DNA of 64,000 bases from Verrucomicrobia bacterium S94 (GCA_004299845.1 CP036201.1:124001-188000); one strand, 5' to 3'. Counted from the first letter of the stretch, positions 19,433 through 30,200 are shown. Notes: generated by a model from the sequence alone, not told the origin. Numbers and translations are program-made.

Positions 19433-20555
19433 GACGTGCATCTGGATGAATATTCCATCGCATTATCAGTCTGCGTTTTTTGAAGCGTTGGCTGCCCGGG
19501 ATGATGTGGATCTGAACGTCGTGTATTTCAGTGGAACTTCGTCTGCCCGGGCTGCTGAGGGCTGGCAGTCGGAATATGCACTGAAAGCGTATGAACGTTT
19601 TGCGGAAGAGGGAGCCGCTCCGCAAAAACAGGTGGAACAGGTTGAGGATTGGCAGAACCGGGTGCATGTTATCTGCGGGTATTTTAATGAGGCATTGATC
19701 GACTTCTTCTGTAAGGCCGGAGTGTCCTGGTGTCACTGGTCTGAGATGCCGGGCATCCGGCTGGCGGATCTGCTGGGGTACCGCACGGTTCTTTACCGTA
19801 TTTTTTATCCGCTTCAACTGATCGCCAAACGTTCTTATGGAGCGAGAATACGGAACTATGCGCTGGGGGCATTCGGGCAGGGGCATCTGGCAAGAAAAGC
19901 CTTTCAGCGTATGGGGGTTCCTGAGGCGAAAACGGCGGACCTCTATTATTCGCCGGAACCACTCTCACCGGCCGAGCCGTGTCGGCAGATGATGGATTTT
20001 GCCGGTGGCCGGAAAATCATTCTTATGGTTGGTGCGCTGTGTAAGCGCAAGGGTATTGATGTGCTGCTGAAGGCATTTTCCAAAGTGCGGGAAAACCGGG
20101 ACTGGTGTGTGGTTTTCTGCGGACTTGATAAGGCCGGAGGACGCTATCATGCGTTGGCCGAAAAGCTGCGGTTGCAGGATCAGGTGCTTTTTCTTGGAGC
20201 TTATCCGGTTGACCGGATTTCCGAAGTGTACTGCGCTGCGGATGTGTTTGTGCTGCCTTCACGGTTTGATGGATGGGGCACGGTTTTCAATGAGGCGGCC
20301 TCGCTGGGTCTTCCGCTCATCGGAACTGATCTGTGCGGTGGGGCATGGCATCTGATCCGGGAAGGGCAGACCGGCTGTCGTGTTCGTACTTCTTCGGTGT
20401 CTTCTCTTGCCGGGGCATTGCGGTGTTACGTAAAAAATCCTGCGGATGCGGAAAAGCACGGGCGGGCCGCGCAGGAATGGTTTATGACTGAATTCACACC
20501 GGCCCGCAATGCGGAGCGCTTTGTGGCCACCCTGAAATTGTGGGGTGGGGTATGA
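19425..20555 (+). CDS. Glycosyltransferase family 4
   Basis: 376 residues. The donor-binding half has IILMVGALCKRKGIDVLLKAF, FCGLDKAGGRYHALAEKL, LGAYPVDRISEVYCAADVFVLPSRFDGWGTVFNEAASLGLPLIGTDLCGGAW; the acidic pair lies in FDGWGTVFNEA. The N-terminal half (CIWMNIPSHYQSAFFEALAARDDVDLNVVYFSG) resembles transferases that act late in repeat-unit assembly. It overlaps the upstream gene by eight bases and the downstream one by four. Confidence 0.83.
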   Translation: MIKTCIWMNIPSHYQSAFFEALAARDDVDLNVVYFSGTSSARAAEGWQSEYALKAYERFAEEGAAPQKQVEQVEDWQNRVHVICGYFNEALIDFFCKAGVSWCHWSEMPGIRLADLLGYRTVLYRIFYPLQLIAKRSYGARIRNYALGAFGQGHLARKAFQRMGVPEAKTADLYYSPEPLSPAEPCRQMMDFAGGRKIILMVGALCKRKGIDVLLKAFSKVRENRDWCVVFCGLDKAGGRYHALAEKLRLQDQVLFLGAYPVDRISEVYCAADVFVLPSRFDGWGTVFNEAASLGLPLIGTDLCGGAWHLIREGQTGCRVRTSSVSSLAGALRCYVKNPADAEKHGRAAQEWFMTEFTPARNAERFVATLKLWGGV

Positions 20556-21685
20556 AGGTAGCGGTTTTAACCACCAGTTCGCGTAAGGCGGGCGGGCTGT
20601 TCTATTCCGTCCGCTGGCTTTCGAAGGCGCTGGTGGATAAGGGATGTGTGCCGGAGGTGTTCAGTCCGGAGGATGAATTTTCAAAGGAAGATCTTCCGGT
20701 ATGGGATCCGTTGCCGGTCAACCTCTATAAGGTTGCGGGTCCGTTGCAGCGTTCCTTGTCATTACGTAGAATGCTCAAAACATCCGGTGCGGATCTGATT
20801 CATCTGCACGGGATCTGGATGGACAACCAATGGGCGGCGATGCAGCACCAGCGGAAAAATAATGTGCCGGTGGTGGTTTCTCCGCGAGGTATGCTCGATC
20901 CATGGGCGATTCAGAATTCCGCCTGGAAGAAAAAGCTGGTGGAGGCTTTGTTTGCAAAAAAAGCGTTGCGGGAAGCGTCTTGTATTCATGCACTGTGTCG
21001 GTCGGAAGTGGAATCTATCCGGGCATATGGCCTGAAGAATCCGGTTGCGCTGATCCCTAACGGGGTTGAACTGCCCGGGCCCGGGCGTTTGCCGGCGGTT
21101 TCTGATTGTAAGACGATTCTGTTTCTCGGCCGGATTCATCCTAAAAAAGGCCTTGCTGAACTGCTGGAGGCCTGGAGTCGATTCGGAGGCGGCTGGAAGC
21201 TGCTGGTGGCCGGTTGGGATGACGGGGGGCATGATGAAGGGCTCAAGGCTCGAGCGACAGAACTGGGTCTGAAAAATATTGAATTTATCGGACCGAAATA
21301 CGGGAAGGAAAAAGAAACGCTTCTGCGCAGCGTGGATGCGTTCATTCTCCCGTCTTTTTCCGAAGGACTTCCCATGTCGGTGCTGGAGGCCTGGTCGTAC
21401 GGCCTGCCGGCCGTGATTACGGATTTCTGTAATCTGCCGGAAGGATTTGAATGCAATGCTGCGGTTCGGATTGAACCCCGGGCTGATTCGATTGTCGAGG
21501 GATTGGAAACACTGGCGGCGATGTCGGATGAAGAGAGGACGGCAATGGGTTCCGCGGGACGTGCTCTGGTCGAGAAGAGATTTACCTGGTCCGGAATTGC
21601 AGAGAATATGCGGCAGGTTTATGCATGGTGTCTGACGGGAGAAAATCCTCCGGAGTGCCTTGAGTTTGCGCGGACTGATTCATGA
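20552..21685 (+). CDS. Glycosyltransferase family 4
   Basis: 377 residues from ATG 20552, which overlaps the previous stop; a TTG at 20540 is less likely. Motifs: MKVAVLTTSSRKAGGLFYSVRWLSKAL, LIHLHGIWMDNQWAAM, VVVSPRGMLDPWAI, LIPNGVELPG, ILFLGRIHPKKGLAELLEAWSRF and LPSFSEGLPMSVLEAWSYGLPAVITDF. The WAI/MLDPWA region is typical of WcaI- or exopolysaccharide GT4 enzymes. The next gene overlaps it by four bases. Confidence 0.86.
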   Translation: MKVAVLTTSSRKAGGLFYSVRWLSKALVDKGCVPEVFSPEDEFSKEDLPVWDPLPVNLYKVAGPLQRSLSLRRMLKTSGADLIHLHGIWMDNQWAAMQHQRKNNVPVVVSPRGMLDPWAIQNSAWKKKLVEALFAKKALREASCIHALCRSEVESIRAYGLKNPVALIPNGVELPGPGRLPAVSDCKTILFLGRIHPKKGLAELLEAWSRFGGGWKLLVAGWDDGGHDEGLKARATELGLKNIEFIGPKYGKEKETLLRSVDAFILPSFSEGLPMSVLEAWSYGLPAVITDFCNLPEGFECNAAVRIEPRADSIVEGLETLAAMSDEERTAMGSAGRALVEKRFTWSGIAENMRQVYAWCLTGENPPECLEFARTDS

Positions 21686-23097
21686 TCTTTAATTCGCTTA
21701 CTTTTCTGGTTTTTTTCGCAGTGTGCCTTGCGTTATATGCGTTGCCGTTAAAATGGACCGTGCATAAGGGCATTCTGCTGATCGCCAGTTATCTTTTTTA
21801 TATGGCGTGGAATCCGCCGTTTGTATTGCTGTTGCTGATATCAACAGGAGTTGACTGGTGGGCGGCTAACCGGATTGCCCGAGCGGAATCGCAGAACATG
21901 CGGAAGCTTTTTCTGGCCTGCAGTTTAGGTGTGAATCTTGGTTTTCTGTTCTTTTTCAAATATTCGCCGATGTTGATGGAAACCCTGAACGGAATGCTGG
22001 GTTTTATCGGTGTTGAGATGGTTTTGCCTCGCTGGTCGATCATTCTCCCGATGGGTATTTCATTTTATACTTTCCAGACGCTTTCCTATACCCTGGATGT
22101 ATATCGTAAAAGAGAGCTGCCCTCAGATTCGATGCTCGACTTTGCGTTATATGTCACGTTTTTTCCGCAACTGGTGGCCGGACCGATTGTCCGCTCAAAT
22201 GAGTTTCTTCCTCAGCTTCAGGAGCGTCCGGAAATCAGGCCTGCCATGATCTCCTGGGGGATTGTTCTGATCGTTTTCGGCCTGTTTGAGAAGATTGTTC
22301 TGGCCGATACTATAATGGCTCCGGTGGCGGATACTGTTTTCGGTGCGTCCGGTGAGGCGGGGTTCCGCTCTGCGTGGATGGGAGTGCTGGCTTTTACGGG
22401 ACAGATTTATTTTGATTTTGCCGGGTATTCCACGTGTGCCATCGGTATTGCGATGCTGATGGGATTTGAGCTGCCTGATAATTTCAGGGCACCTTATGGG
22501 GCCATGGGATTTGGAGATTTCTGGCAACGCTGGCATATTTCGCTTTCGTCGTGGCTGCGTGATTATCTCTATATTCCGCTGGGTGGAAATAAGAAGGGCA
22601 ATGGAAGAACATATACCAACCTGTTTATCACCATGCTTCTAGGCGGGCTGTGGCATGGGGCGAACTGGACGTTTGTTGTCTGGGGCGGATTGCATGGGGC
22701 CTATCTGGCCATCGAGCGTCCGTTTCGGAAAAAACTGGAATCGGCGGCGGCGCGATCGTTGTTTTTCAGAATCGGCTGGATGCTCGCTACGCTGTTTCTG
22801 GTTATGCTGGCCTGGGTGCCGTTCCGAGCGGCATCGTTTGGAGACTGCAGTATTTTGTTTCAGGCGATGTTCGGTTTTGCGGATGGAAATCTTTCAGTTC
22901 ACTGGTTCAGTGAATGTATGGTGGTTGGGCTGGCCGGAGTCATGTTTGTACTCCATGGTCTGATGAAAAATCACCGGTTGGAGCATATCGGCCGGAAAAT
23001 GCCGATGTTGCTGGTGGCGGCTTCTGTCGTGTTTATGGTGTTAATGATTATTATGTCTCCGGTAAGTGATCGTGCCTTCATATACTTTCAATTCTAA
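21682..23097 (+). CDS. MBOAT-family membrane O-acyltransferase (AlgI-like)
   Basis: 471 residues with about 10-12 membrane segments. MBOAT signatures include MGISFYTFQTLSYTLDVYR, FFPQLVAGPIVR, DFAGYSTCAIGIAMLMGFELPDNF, FWQRWHISLSSWLRDYLYIPLGGN and LLGGLWHGANWTFVVWGGLHGAYL, in which the conserved His is seen. AlgI moves acetyl groups across the inner membrane for O-acetylation of exported polysaccharide. The adjacent SGNH-like gene, which overlaps it by 32 bases, is the expected periplasmic partner. Confidence 0.9.
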   Translation: MIFNSLTFLVFFAVCLALYALPLKWTVHKGILLIASYLFYMAWNPPFVLLLLISTGVDWWAANRIARAESQNMRKLFLACSLGVNLGFLFFFKYSPMLMETLNGMLGFIGVEMVLPRWSIILPMGISFYTFQTLSYTLDVYRKRELPSDSMLDFALYVTFFPQLVAGPIVRSNEFLPQLQERPEIRPAMISWGIVLIVFGLFEKIVLADTIMAPVADTVFGASGEAGFRSAWMGVLAFTGQIYFDFAGYSTCAIGIAMLMGFELPDNFRAPYGAMGFGDFWQRWHISLSSWLRDYLYIPLGGNKKGNGRTYTNLFITMLLGGLWHGANWTFVVWGGLHGAYLAIERPFRKKLESAAARSLFFRIGWMLATLFLVMLAWVPFRAASFGDCSILFQAMFGFADGNLSVHWFSECMVVGLAGVMFVLHGLMKNHRLEHIGRKMPMLLVAASVVFMVLMIIMSPVSDRAFIYFQF

Positions 23098-24088
23098 TAC
23101 TGCTTTCGGACGCCACCCTTCTCATCTGGATGGAGGTTGTTTTGTACTGGCGGTTCTGATTATCCTGCTGTTGACCGGCGGCGGACTGGAACTGTTCTGG
23201 CGGTCAAAAGGGCATGTTCCGGTGGCGGCTGATACGGTTTCGCTCTGGGGGCTTCATGTGGATAAAGTATCTGCATTGGATTCGGATGGGTTGGTCATTG
23301 CGGGCAGTTCGCGCGTACAGCTTGGTCTGGATCCGGAAATACTGAAAGAAGAGCTGGGGTCTTCCGCTGTTGTACAGCTTGCGCGGGCGGCGGGATCGCC
23401 GGTTCCGGTGCTCGAATATATTGTGGATGAAACATCGTACGGTGGAACCGTGTTGTGCGGCATAACACCGGGGGTGGTTTTTGATGAACTGCAACGGTCG
23501 CGAAAAGCGCTGGAAGAGGCCTTGGTACAGCGAAAAAAACGACCCTTTTATGTGTTTTTGGAAGAACGGTTGATCTATGGCGTGCAATCGGTGTTATGTT
23601 TGAATAATACGGCTCTTTCGTGGAAACTGGCGGGAAACGGGTTGGTCCGAGGAAACTGGCCGGATCCGCCTTATGCAAAGTTTTATTCCAGCCGCTACAT
23701 TGCGGCAGACTATTCGAAATGCAGGAAGGCGGAAATCTTACTGAATAATTTTGTTAATCTGCTGCAGGAAGGTGTTCCGATGACAGAGGATAGTTTGGCC
23801 GGGCTGGTGGATCAGTTTTCCGATCTGGCCTTTAAACTTGAACAACGCGGCGGAAAATTGGTGCTGATTCGTATGCCGTCGTCTGGAAAACTTTACGGGA
23901 TGGAACATCACAATTATCCTGCAGGAAAATACTGGGCGGCCTTTAAACAGCGGTTTGGTGACCGGGCCATCCATTTTACCGATCTGGAAGAGGCTATGGG
24001 GACTATGTTCCGGTGTCCGGATGGCAGCCATCTGGATTATCGCGATGCAGAGCGGATTTCGAAGGAGTTAGGCCGGTGGATCAAGTGA
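23066..24088 (+). CDS. SGNH/AlgJ-like periplasmic acetyltransferase partner of the MBOAT protein
   Basis: 340 residues beginning at GTG 23066 inside the end of the MBOAT gene. One membrane anchor (FVLAVLIILLLTGGGLELFW) is followed by a soluble domain with VIAGSSRVQLGLDP, a plausible SGNH nucleophile block, and a C-terminal DGSHLDYRDAERIS holding the Asp-x-x-His pair. Such AlgJ/AlgX-type proteins transfer acetyl groups delivered by MBOAT proteins onto polysaccharide in the periplasm. The match is by motif and context only; overall similarity to AlgX is not obvious. Confidence 0.65.
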   Translation: MIVPSYTFNSNTAFGRHPSHLDGGCFVLAVLIILLLTGGGLELFWRSKGHVPVAADTVSLWGLHVDKVSALDSDGLVIAGSSRVQLGLDPEILKEELGSSAVVQLARAAGSPVPVLEYIVDETSYGGTVLCGITPGVVFDELQRSRKALEEALVQRKKRPFYVFLEERLIYGVQSVLCLNNTALSWKLAGNGLVRGNWPDPPYAKFYSSRYIAADYSKCRKAEILLNNFVNLLQEGVPMTEDSLAGLVDQFSDLAFKLEQRGGKLVLIRMPSSGKLYGMEHHNYPAGKYWAAFKQRFGDRAIHFTDLEEAMGTMFRCPDGSHLDYRDAERISKELGRWIK

Positions 24089-24642
24089 GCGGACTGGATA
24101 TCAGTAAAAATCGAAAAGCGCAGAAATATTCTCGTGCGGTGCAGCTTCGGCGTGTGCTGTGGGCGCTCGGGAAAGTCGTGTTCCGGATGGTGCCGCGGCC
24201 TTTTTATGCTCCCCGCCGGATGATTCTGCGCGCCTTCGGTGCCCGGGTGGGACGTCATGTGAATATCGCGAATACGGCAACAATCTATTTCCCCTGGAAT
24301 TTTGAAATCGGGGACTGGTCATCAATTGGCGAACGGGCGATGATTTATAATCTGGGAAAAGTAACTATCGGTGAACGGGCGACGGTATCGCAGGGTGCGC
24401 ATCTGTGTGCGGGGACACATGATTTTTCAGATCCGGCCACGCCGCTGCTGACACCGCCTATTAACATTGAATCGCAGGCGTGGATTTGTGCGGATGCATT
24501 CATCGGACCGAATGTGACGGTGGGTGAAGGGGCGGTGGTCGGAGCCCGGGCGGTGGCGGTTAAGGCGGTCGAAGCATGGTCGGTTGTTGCTGGAAACCCG
24601 GCAACGTTTATTAAGATGCGCAAATTAAAACAGGTGGAATAA
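24076..24642 (+). CDS. WcaF-like hexapeptide-repeat acetyltransferase
   Basis: About 188 residues from GTG 24076 (GTG 24085 is an alternative). The N-terminal GLDISKNRKAQKYSRAVQLRRVLW region and ILRAFGARVGRHVNIANTATIYFPWNFEIGDWSSIGERAMIYNLGKVTIGERATVSQGAHLCAGTHD form the left-handed beta-helix of the colanic-acid WcaF group, with the catalytic-type His in GTHDF. It uses acetyl-CoA to O-acetylate a sugar in the cytoplasm, so the locus has two acetylation routes. It starts inside the end of the SGNH gene. Confidence 0.83.
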   Translation: MDQVSGLDISKNRKAQKYSRAVQLRRVLWALGKVVFRMVPRPFYAPRRMILRAFGARVGRHVNIANTATIYFPWNFEIGDWSSIGERAMIYNLGKVTIGERATVSQGAHLCAGTHDFSDPATPLLTPPINIESQAWICADAFIGPNVTVGEGAVVGARAVAVKAVEAWSVVAGNPATFIKMRKLKQVE

Positions 24643-24643
24643 T

Positions 24644-25483
24644 ATGGCAGGCGTATCGGTTCTGATTCTTACGAAAAATGAAGAGATCAATATTGAACGC
24701 TGTATTCGGTCGGTTGCCTGGTCGGATGATATTGTGGTGTTTGATTCATTCAGTGATGACCGGACGGTTGAATTAGCGGAGCGGCTTGGAGCCCGGGTGA
24801 TCCAGCGGAAATTTGATAATTGGTCTGCTCATCAGAACTGGGGCGTGGAAAATATTAAATTCAAGCATCCCTGGGTTTACTATACCGATGCCGATGAAAT
24901 CTGTGATGATCAGTTGCGCGATGAGCTGTTGTCGCTGGATAAAAACGGGGAATCGTTTTCGGCCTTTCAGGTGCGCCGGAAAGATTATTTTACGGGGCGA
25001 TGGCTGAAGCGGTCGCAGCTTTATCCGACCTGGATTACCCGGGTGTTTCGTCCGGAAAAAATCCGGTATGAACGGCTGGTGAATCCGGTTGCCGTGGTGA
25101 CCGGTGAGACGGGAAAACTCGATGGGCACATTATCCACTATCCGTTTTCCCATGGTATTGGACATTGGTTTGACCGGCACAATAGGTATTCTCAAATGGA
25201 GGCGGCGGATCTGGTGAACGAAGTAACAGAGAAAATCCGTTTCTCTGATTTTTTCTCCAAAGATGCGGCGGTAAAAAGACGGGCGCTGAAAACGCTGGCC
25301 TATAAAATGCCGGGGCGGCCGGTTTTAATGTTTTTATATCTTTATTTTTTCCGGTTGGGACTGCTCGATGGTCTGCCGGGACTGCGCTATTCGATCATGC
25401 GTTCGATGTATGAGTATATGATTGATTTAAAAGTGCTCGAATACCGCTATACGGAAACTGAAGGGAAAGGATCGACGCTTTGA
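24644..25483 (+). CDS. Glycosyltransferase family 2 (WaaE/KdtX-like)
   Basis: 279 residues. MAGVSVLILTKNEEINIERCIRSVAWSDDIVVFDSFSDDRTVELAERLGARV is the opening of the WaaE-type GT2 subfamily, with metal-binding DAD at 82-84 (YYTDADE). Characterised WaaE proteins add glucose to LPS core heptose, while relatives in exopolysaccharide loci have other targets. Two bases separate it from WcaF-like and it overlaps the next gene by four. Confidence 0.85.
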   Translation: MAGVSVLILTKNEEINIERCIRSVAWSDDIVVFDSFSDDRTVELAERLGARVIQRKFDNWSAHQNWGVENIKFKHPWVYYTDADEICDDQLRDELLSLDKNGESFSAFQVRRKDYFTGRWLKRSQLYPTWITRVFRPEKIRYERLVNPVAVVTGETGKLDGHIIHYPFSHGIGHWFDRHNRYSQMEAADLVNEVTEKIRFSDFFSKDAAVKRRALKTLAYKMPGRPVLMFLYLYFFRLGLLDGLPGLRYSIMRSMYEYMIDLKVLEYRYTETEGKGSTL

Positions 25484-26439
25484 AAATATTGGTTACAGGC
25501 GCGGCCGGTTTTATTGGATCGAATGTGGCGCATGTTCTACTGGATGCGGGGCATGAGGTGGTCGGAATCGATAATTTTAATGACTACTATCCGGTAGCGA
25601 TCAAAGAGATGCGGCATACGGCATTGGAAAAAAGGTCGGGTTATACGGGCATACGTGGTGACTTTTCTGATCTGGAGCTGATGAATGAGCTTTTCGGGAA
25701 ACATCGGTTTGAACGGGTCTGTCATCTGGGTGCACAGGCGGGAGTGCGTTATTCTCTGGAGAATCCGCATGCCTATGAAAGGTCGAATCTGGCCGGACAT
25801 CTGAATGTGCTGGAATGCTGTCGGAATTTTGATGTGCCGCGGCTGGTATATGCATCAAGCTCCAGTGTATATGGGGGAAATAAAAAAGTACCTTTTTCGG
25901 AAACGGATCCGGTGGATCATCCGGTGAGTCTGTATGCCGCGACCAAAAAGACCAATGAATTAATGAGCCATGCCTATACCGATCTGTATGGGGTTCAAAC
26001 CATTGGTCTGCGTTTTTTTACTGTATACGGACCGGCCGGTCGGCCGGATATGGCATACTGGCTTTTCACCGAGGCGATGCTGCAGGGACGGCCGATTACA
26101 GTATTTAATCACGGCGACATGAAACGAGATTTTACGTATATTGACGACGTTGTTCAGGGGGTGAAGGCCGCTCTTTTTACCGACGGCCTGGAACCGTATG
26201 AAATTTTCAACCTCGGGAATAATCAGCCGGAACTGCTGATGGATATGATCAGGTATCTGGGAAATTCGCTCAACCTTGAACCGCAGATGGAAATGCTGCC
26301 GATGCAGGCAGGGGATGTGCCGGTTACCTATGCTGACATTGAAAAAGCGAAAATAAAACTGGGCTATCAACCTCGCACAGGTTTGGCGGACGGGTTGGAG
26401 CAATTTGTGAAATGGTATAAGGACTGGAAGAAATCCTGA
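25480..26439 (+). CDS. NAD-dependent sugar epimerase (UDP-glucuronate 4-epimerase-like)
   Basis: 319 residues starting at TTG 25480, which overlaps the preceding TGA. GAAGFIG at 7-13 binds NAD, and the SDR catalytic pair is in SLYAATK. GIDNFNDYYPVAIKEMR, LGAQAGVRYSLENPHAYERSNL and LRFFTVYGPAGRPDMAYWLFTEAMLQGRPI are characteristic of UDP-glucuronate 4-epimerases, making UDP-galacturonate for an acidic polymer. UDP-GlcA dehydrogenase is not in the window, so another UDP-sugar substrate is possible. Confidence 0.82.
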   Translation: MKILVTGAAGFIGSNVAHVLLDAGHEVVGIDNFNDYYPVAIKEMRHTALEKRSGYTGIRGDFSDLELMNELFGKHRFERVCHLGAQAGVRYSLENPHAYERSNLAGHLNVLECCRNFDVPRLVYASSSSVYGGNKKVPFSETDPVDHPVSLYAATKKTNELMSHAYTDLYGVQTIGLRFFTVYGPAGRPDMAYWLFTEAMLQGRPITVFNHGDMKRDFTYIDDVVQGVKAALFTDGLEPYEIFNLGNNQPELLMDMIRYLGNSLNLEPQMEMLPMQAGDVPVTYADIEKAKIKLGYQPRTGLADGLEQFVKWYKDWKKS

Positions 26440-27212
26440 TGAAGTTTTCGGTGATTACAGCGACCTATAATTGTGAGGCGAGTATCCTGGATACGGTGAA
26501 GTCGCTTCGGGAGCAGACCATTCCGCGGGAGGATATTGAATGGATTCTGGTGGATGGCGGTTCAACGGACCGGACGCTGGAATTGATCGAGGGGCAGGAT
26601 TTTCATCCGGATCAGTGGGTTTCGGAAAAGGATAACGGCATTTATGACGCGCTTAATAAAGGGGTGCGGATGGCCACCGGCGATTTTGTCGGTTTTCTGC
26701 ATGCGGATGACATGCTTGCGGCACCAGGTGTTTTGTATCATATCGGTTGTGCTCAGAAGAATTCGGGTGCGGATGCGGTTTATGGTGATCTGCAGTATGT
26801 TCGGCCGTTGGAGCAGGGCGGTTTCGGCATTGTACGGCATTGGGACAGCGGTGTTTATTTCCGCAGAAAACTGAAGTGGGGCTGGATGCCGCCGCATCCG
26901 TCGCTTTATTTAAAGCGTGAAATTTATGAGCAGGCCCGGCTTCCGAATGGTGAGTATTTCGATACCTCATACACTTGTGCGGCGGATTATGATTTTATGA
27001 TGCGCATTCTCGGAAAGTATGAAGTGGAGCCGGCTTATCTCCGCATGGTTCTGGTACAGATGCGTGTCGGCGGAATCAGCAACCGCAGTCTGAAGCATAT
27101 CATGACCAAATCCAAAGAGGATTGGCGGGTTATTCGTGAGAATAAAATCGGAGGGCCTCATACGCTGGCCTGGAAGAATCTGAGTAAACTGCAGCAGTTT
27201 TTCGTGCGTTAA
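26439..27212 (+). CDS. Glycosyltransferase family 2 (WcaE-like)
   Basis: 257 residues. MKFSVITATYNCEASILDTVKSLREQTIPREDIEWILVDGGSTDRTLELIEG is the GT2 start; DNGIYDALNKGVRMATGDFVGFLHADDMLA contains the acidic ADD. This is the pattern of WcaE/colanic-type GT2 enzymes. It overlaps the epimerase stop by one base. It is the last classical glycosyltransferase before the NRPS-like gene. Confidence 0.86.
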   Translation: MKFSVITATYNCEASILDTVKSLREQTIPREDIEWILVDGGSTDRTLELIEGQDFHPDQWVSEKDNGIYDALNKGVRMATGDFVGFLHADDMLAAPGVLYHIGCAQKNSGADAVYGDLQYVRPLEQGGFGIVRHWDSGVYFRRKLKWGWMPPHPSLYLKREIYEQARLPNGEYFDTSYTCAADYDFMMRILGKYEVEPAYLRMVLVQMRVGGISNRSLKHIMTKSKEDWRVIRENKIGGPHTLAWKNLSKLQQFFVR

Positions 27213-27229
27213 ATACAGGAATTTAAAAT

Positions 27230-30200
27230 ATGGATTGGCTCAAACTGTATTCAGAATTTGATAACGCAGTTCCTGTTTTATTCGGCATGGATGACGCGGG
27301 ATTTGAACCGGGATGGACGCTGTCGCTGAATGTTGCTGAGACCGGGGTGGAGGTGTGTATCGGTGCCTGGGCATTATTGTTGTCCAGATGTTCCGGGGAA
27401 CGCTGGGTTACGCTGGGTTATATGGATAAGGAGACCGCTGAACCGTTTCCTGTTCGACTTGAGATCGATGAGTCCCTTGTCGTAAGGGATTTTCTGAATT
27501 CGGTCAGAGATCAGCTCAGACTGCAGTTGGAGCATGCCGATATCGGCGAAGAGCAGCTTCGCCGATTGTTGGAACTGGAATCCGGACTGCAGCTGTATTC
27601 CAGTACCGTGCAGGAGGAAAAGAACGGGACCGTAATCATTTCCGGCGATAACGGGATGTCGGAGGAGACGGTTGGTCGGGTTGCATCCTATGTCGATACT
27701 GTTCTTGATTTATTCCGTTCGGTGCCGGAGGCCAAAGTAAAGGATCTCGTTTATCTACCCGACGAAGAGCTTCAGTTGGTTACAGAAAAGTGGAATCCCG
27801 CCGCTTCTGCGTATCCGGAACAACCGGCGCATCGTATTTTTGAAGAAACAGCGGCTGCTTATGCTGATCGAACGGCTTTGGTGCTGAAGGGTAAATCAGT
27901 TTCATATGGGGTATTGAATGAGCGAGCGAATCAGCTGGCCCATTACTTGAAGGAACAGGGGGTTGGTCCGGGCGGACAGGTTGCACTCATGCTTGAGCGG
28001 AGTGAAGGGCTGATTCAGGCTGTTCTGGCCGTGCTTAAGTGCGGAGCTTCGTATATTCCTTTTGATCCGGACTATCCGCGTGTACGGATTAAACAAATGC
28101 TGGATGATGTTTCTCCGCAATATGTTCTCGTGAATTCTAACGTTGAGGTTTGCGCTGGTACCATTCCGGATGGCATCGAGTGCATTCAAATTGACCGGAT
28201 AGGGGAACAGCTTCAGAGTTTTTCCAGAGAGAATCCTGAAGCCGTGTGTACGATAGACAGTCCGGCTTATATTATGTTTACTTCCGGGTCTACCGGGCAG
28301 CCGAAGGGGGTGGAAGTTGTTCATCGGGGCATTGTCCGTCTGGTGTGTAACAGTAACTTTGTGCCTTTAAATCAGGATACGGTCCTTCTTCATATGGCGG
28401 CGGCTTCTTTTGATGCATCCACATTTGAGATCTGGGGAGCATTGCTTAATGGCGGATGTTGTGTTTTGTGTGAAACCGGAATTCCTACTATTGATGATAT
28501 AGGACGTCTGATCGCTGATTTCGGTGTAAATACACTCTGGATGACCGCTGCGCTGTTCAACCTTGTGATCATGGAAGCACCTGAAGTATTGAAGCCTGTT
28601 CGGTATCTGTTGATTGGCGGGGAGGCATTGTCGCCGAAACATGTTGAGAAGGCACTGAATGAACTTCCGGATACTCAGCTGATTAATGGGTATGGACCGA
28701 CTGAAAATACGACGTTTTCAACAACCTATGCTTTTGATCGGACTGCTTTTGATGTTCAGGCACCGATTCCGATCGGCTATCCAATTGCAAATTCAACGTG
28801 TTATATTCTGGATGTTTATCAACGGCCTGTTCCAGTCGGAGTCCGGGGAGAGCTTTACGTCGGAGGAGACGGCGTTGCCCGCGGTTATGTAAATCGGCCC
28901 GAATTAACCGCTGAACGGTTTCTTCCGGATCCGTTTTCTAAGAAAACGAGCAGACGCATTTACAGAACCGGCGATTTGGCCTATTGGAACCGCGACGGCT
29001 CCATCGGTTTTGTCGGGCGGGTTGATAATCAGGTGAAGCTGCGAGGGTTCAGGATCGAGCTTTCCGAAATTGATGCGACGCTCTCGCAATATCCGGATGT
29101 TGAGCAGGCGGTAACGGTTGTGGTGGATGGAGACGGCGGTAGTAAATGGCTCGCCGCATATGTAAAAGTTGAGCGGCCGGAGGAATATGACGTAAGTGGT
29201 CTGTTGTCTTTTGCCCGTGAGAATCTGCCCGACTATATGGTTCCCTCCCGTATCGTTCCGATTAAAGAGTGGAATTATACCCCTGCCGGTAAACTGAGTC
29301 GTACTAAACTTCCGCGGCCGTGGGAGAATGAAGCTTCATATGCTGATCCGGTTCAGTATGCAGGCAAGACGGAAGAGACGGTTGCGACCATCTATGGTGA
29401 AGTGCTGGGGCTCAAATCGGTTGGCCCGAATGCGGATTTCTTTGAGCTGGGGGGGATTCACTTAAGGCGGTATCCCTGTTCCTGAAAATAGAAAAGCAAC
29501 TGGGAAAGAGTCTGCCTTTGGCGACGCTGACGCAGGCTTCTACGGTAAGCGATCTTGCCAAAATCATTGGTGGAGAAAAAAGTTCTACGGATGTGGAAGG
29601 ATGCCGCTCGCTGAAGTGTATTCAGTCCGGCCACAAGGGAAAGGCCCCTCTGTTTATGGTTCATGGAGGAGCCGGTAACACGCTCATTTTTAAGGATCTG
29701 GCCCGGAATCTGGGTGCAGAATGGCCGGTTTATGCTTTTCAGTGGTCGGGATGGGACGGCCTGCCCGGAGAGACATCGATCGAATCTATGGCCTCGGTTT
29801 ACGTCGAGGAGCTGTTAAGCGTGGCTGATGATGGGCCTTTTTATCTGGGCGGGCATTGCATCGGAGGATTAATTGCTCTTGAGATGGGGCGTCTGCTGAA
29901 ATCCAGAGGTATTGCGTTTAAGGAGCCGCTGTTGATTACTGATTCGCCGAACATCCGTTCCCGGAAATATCTTCCGCGGAACAGGAATAGACGGCGGTTT
30001 GATACAATGCGGACAAAACTGCTGGAGAAAAAGATTACGGATTGCGAGGTGGATTCGCTTTCCGATGCTCACTCTGGCAGTGGACTGAAGGGATGGATCA
30101 AAGATTCCCGACTGTACGCTTATGTACGAAATCTGCGCACGGAAAAAAGAATCATGGCTATGCACGAACAGGCCGGAAAGGGAAAGCCGGTTCCTGTGGA

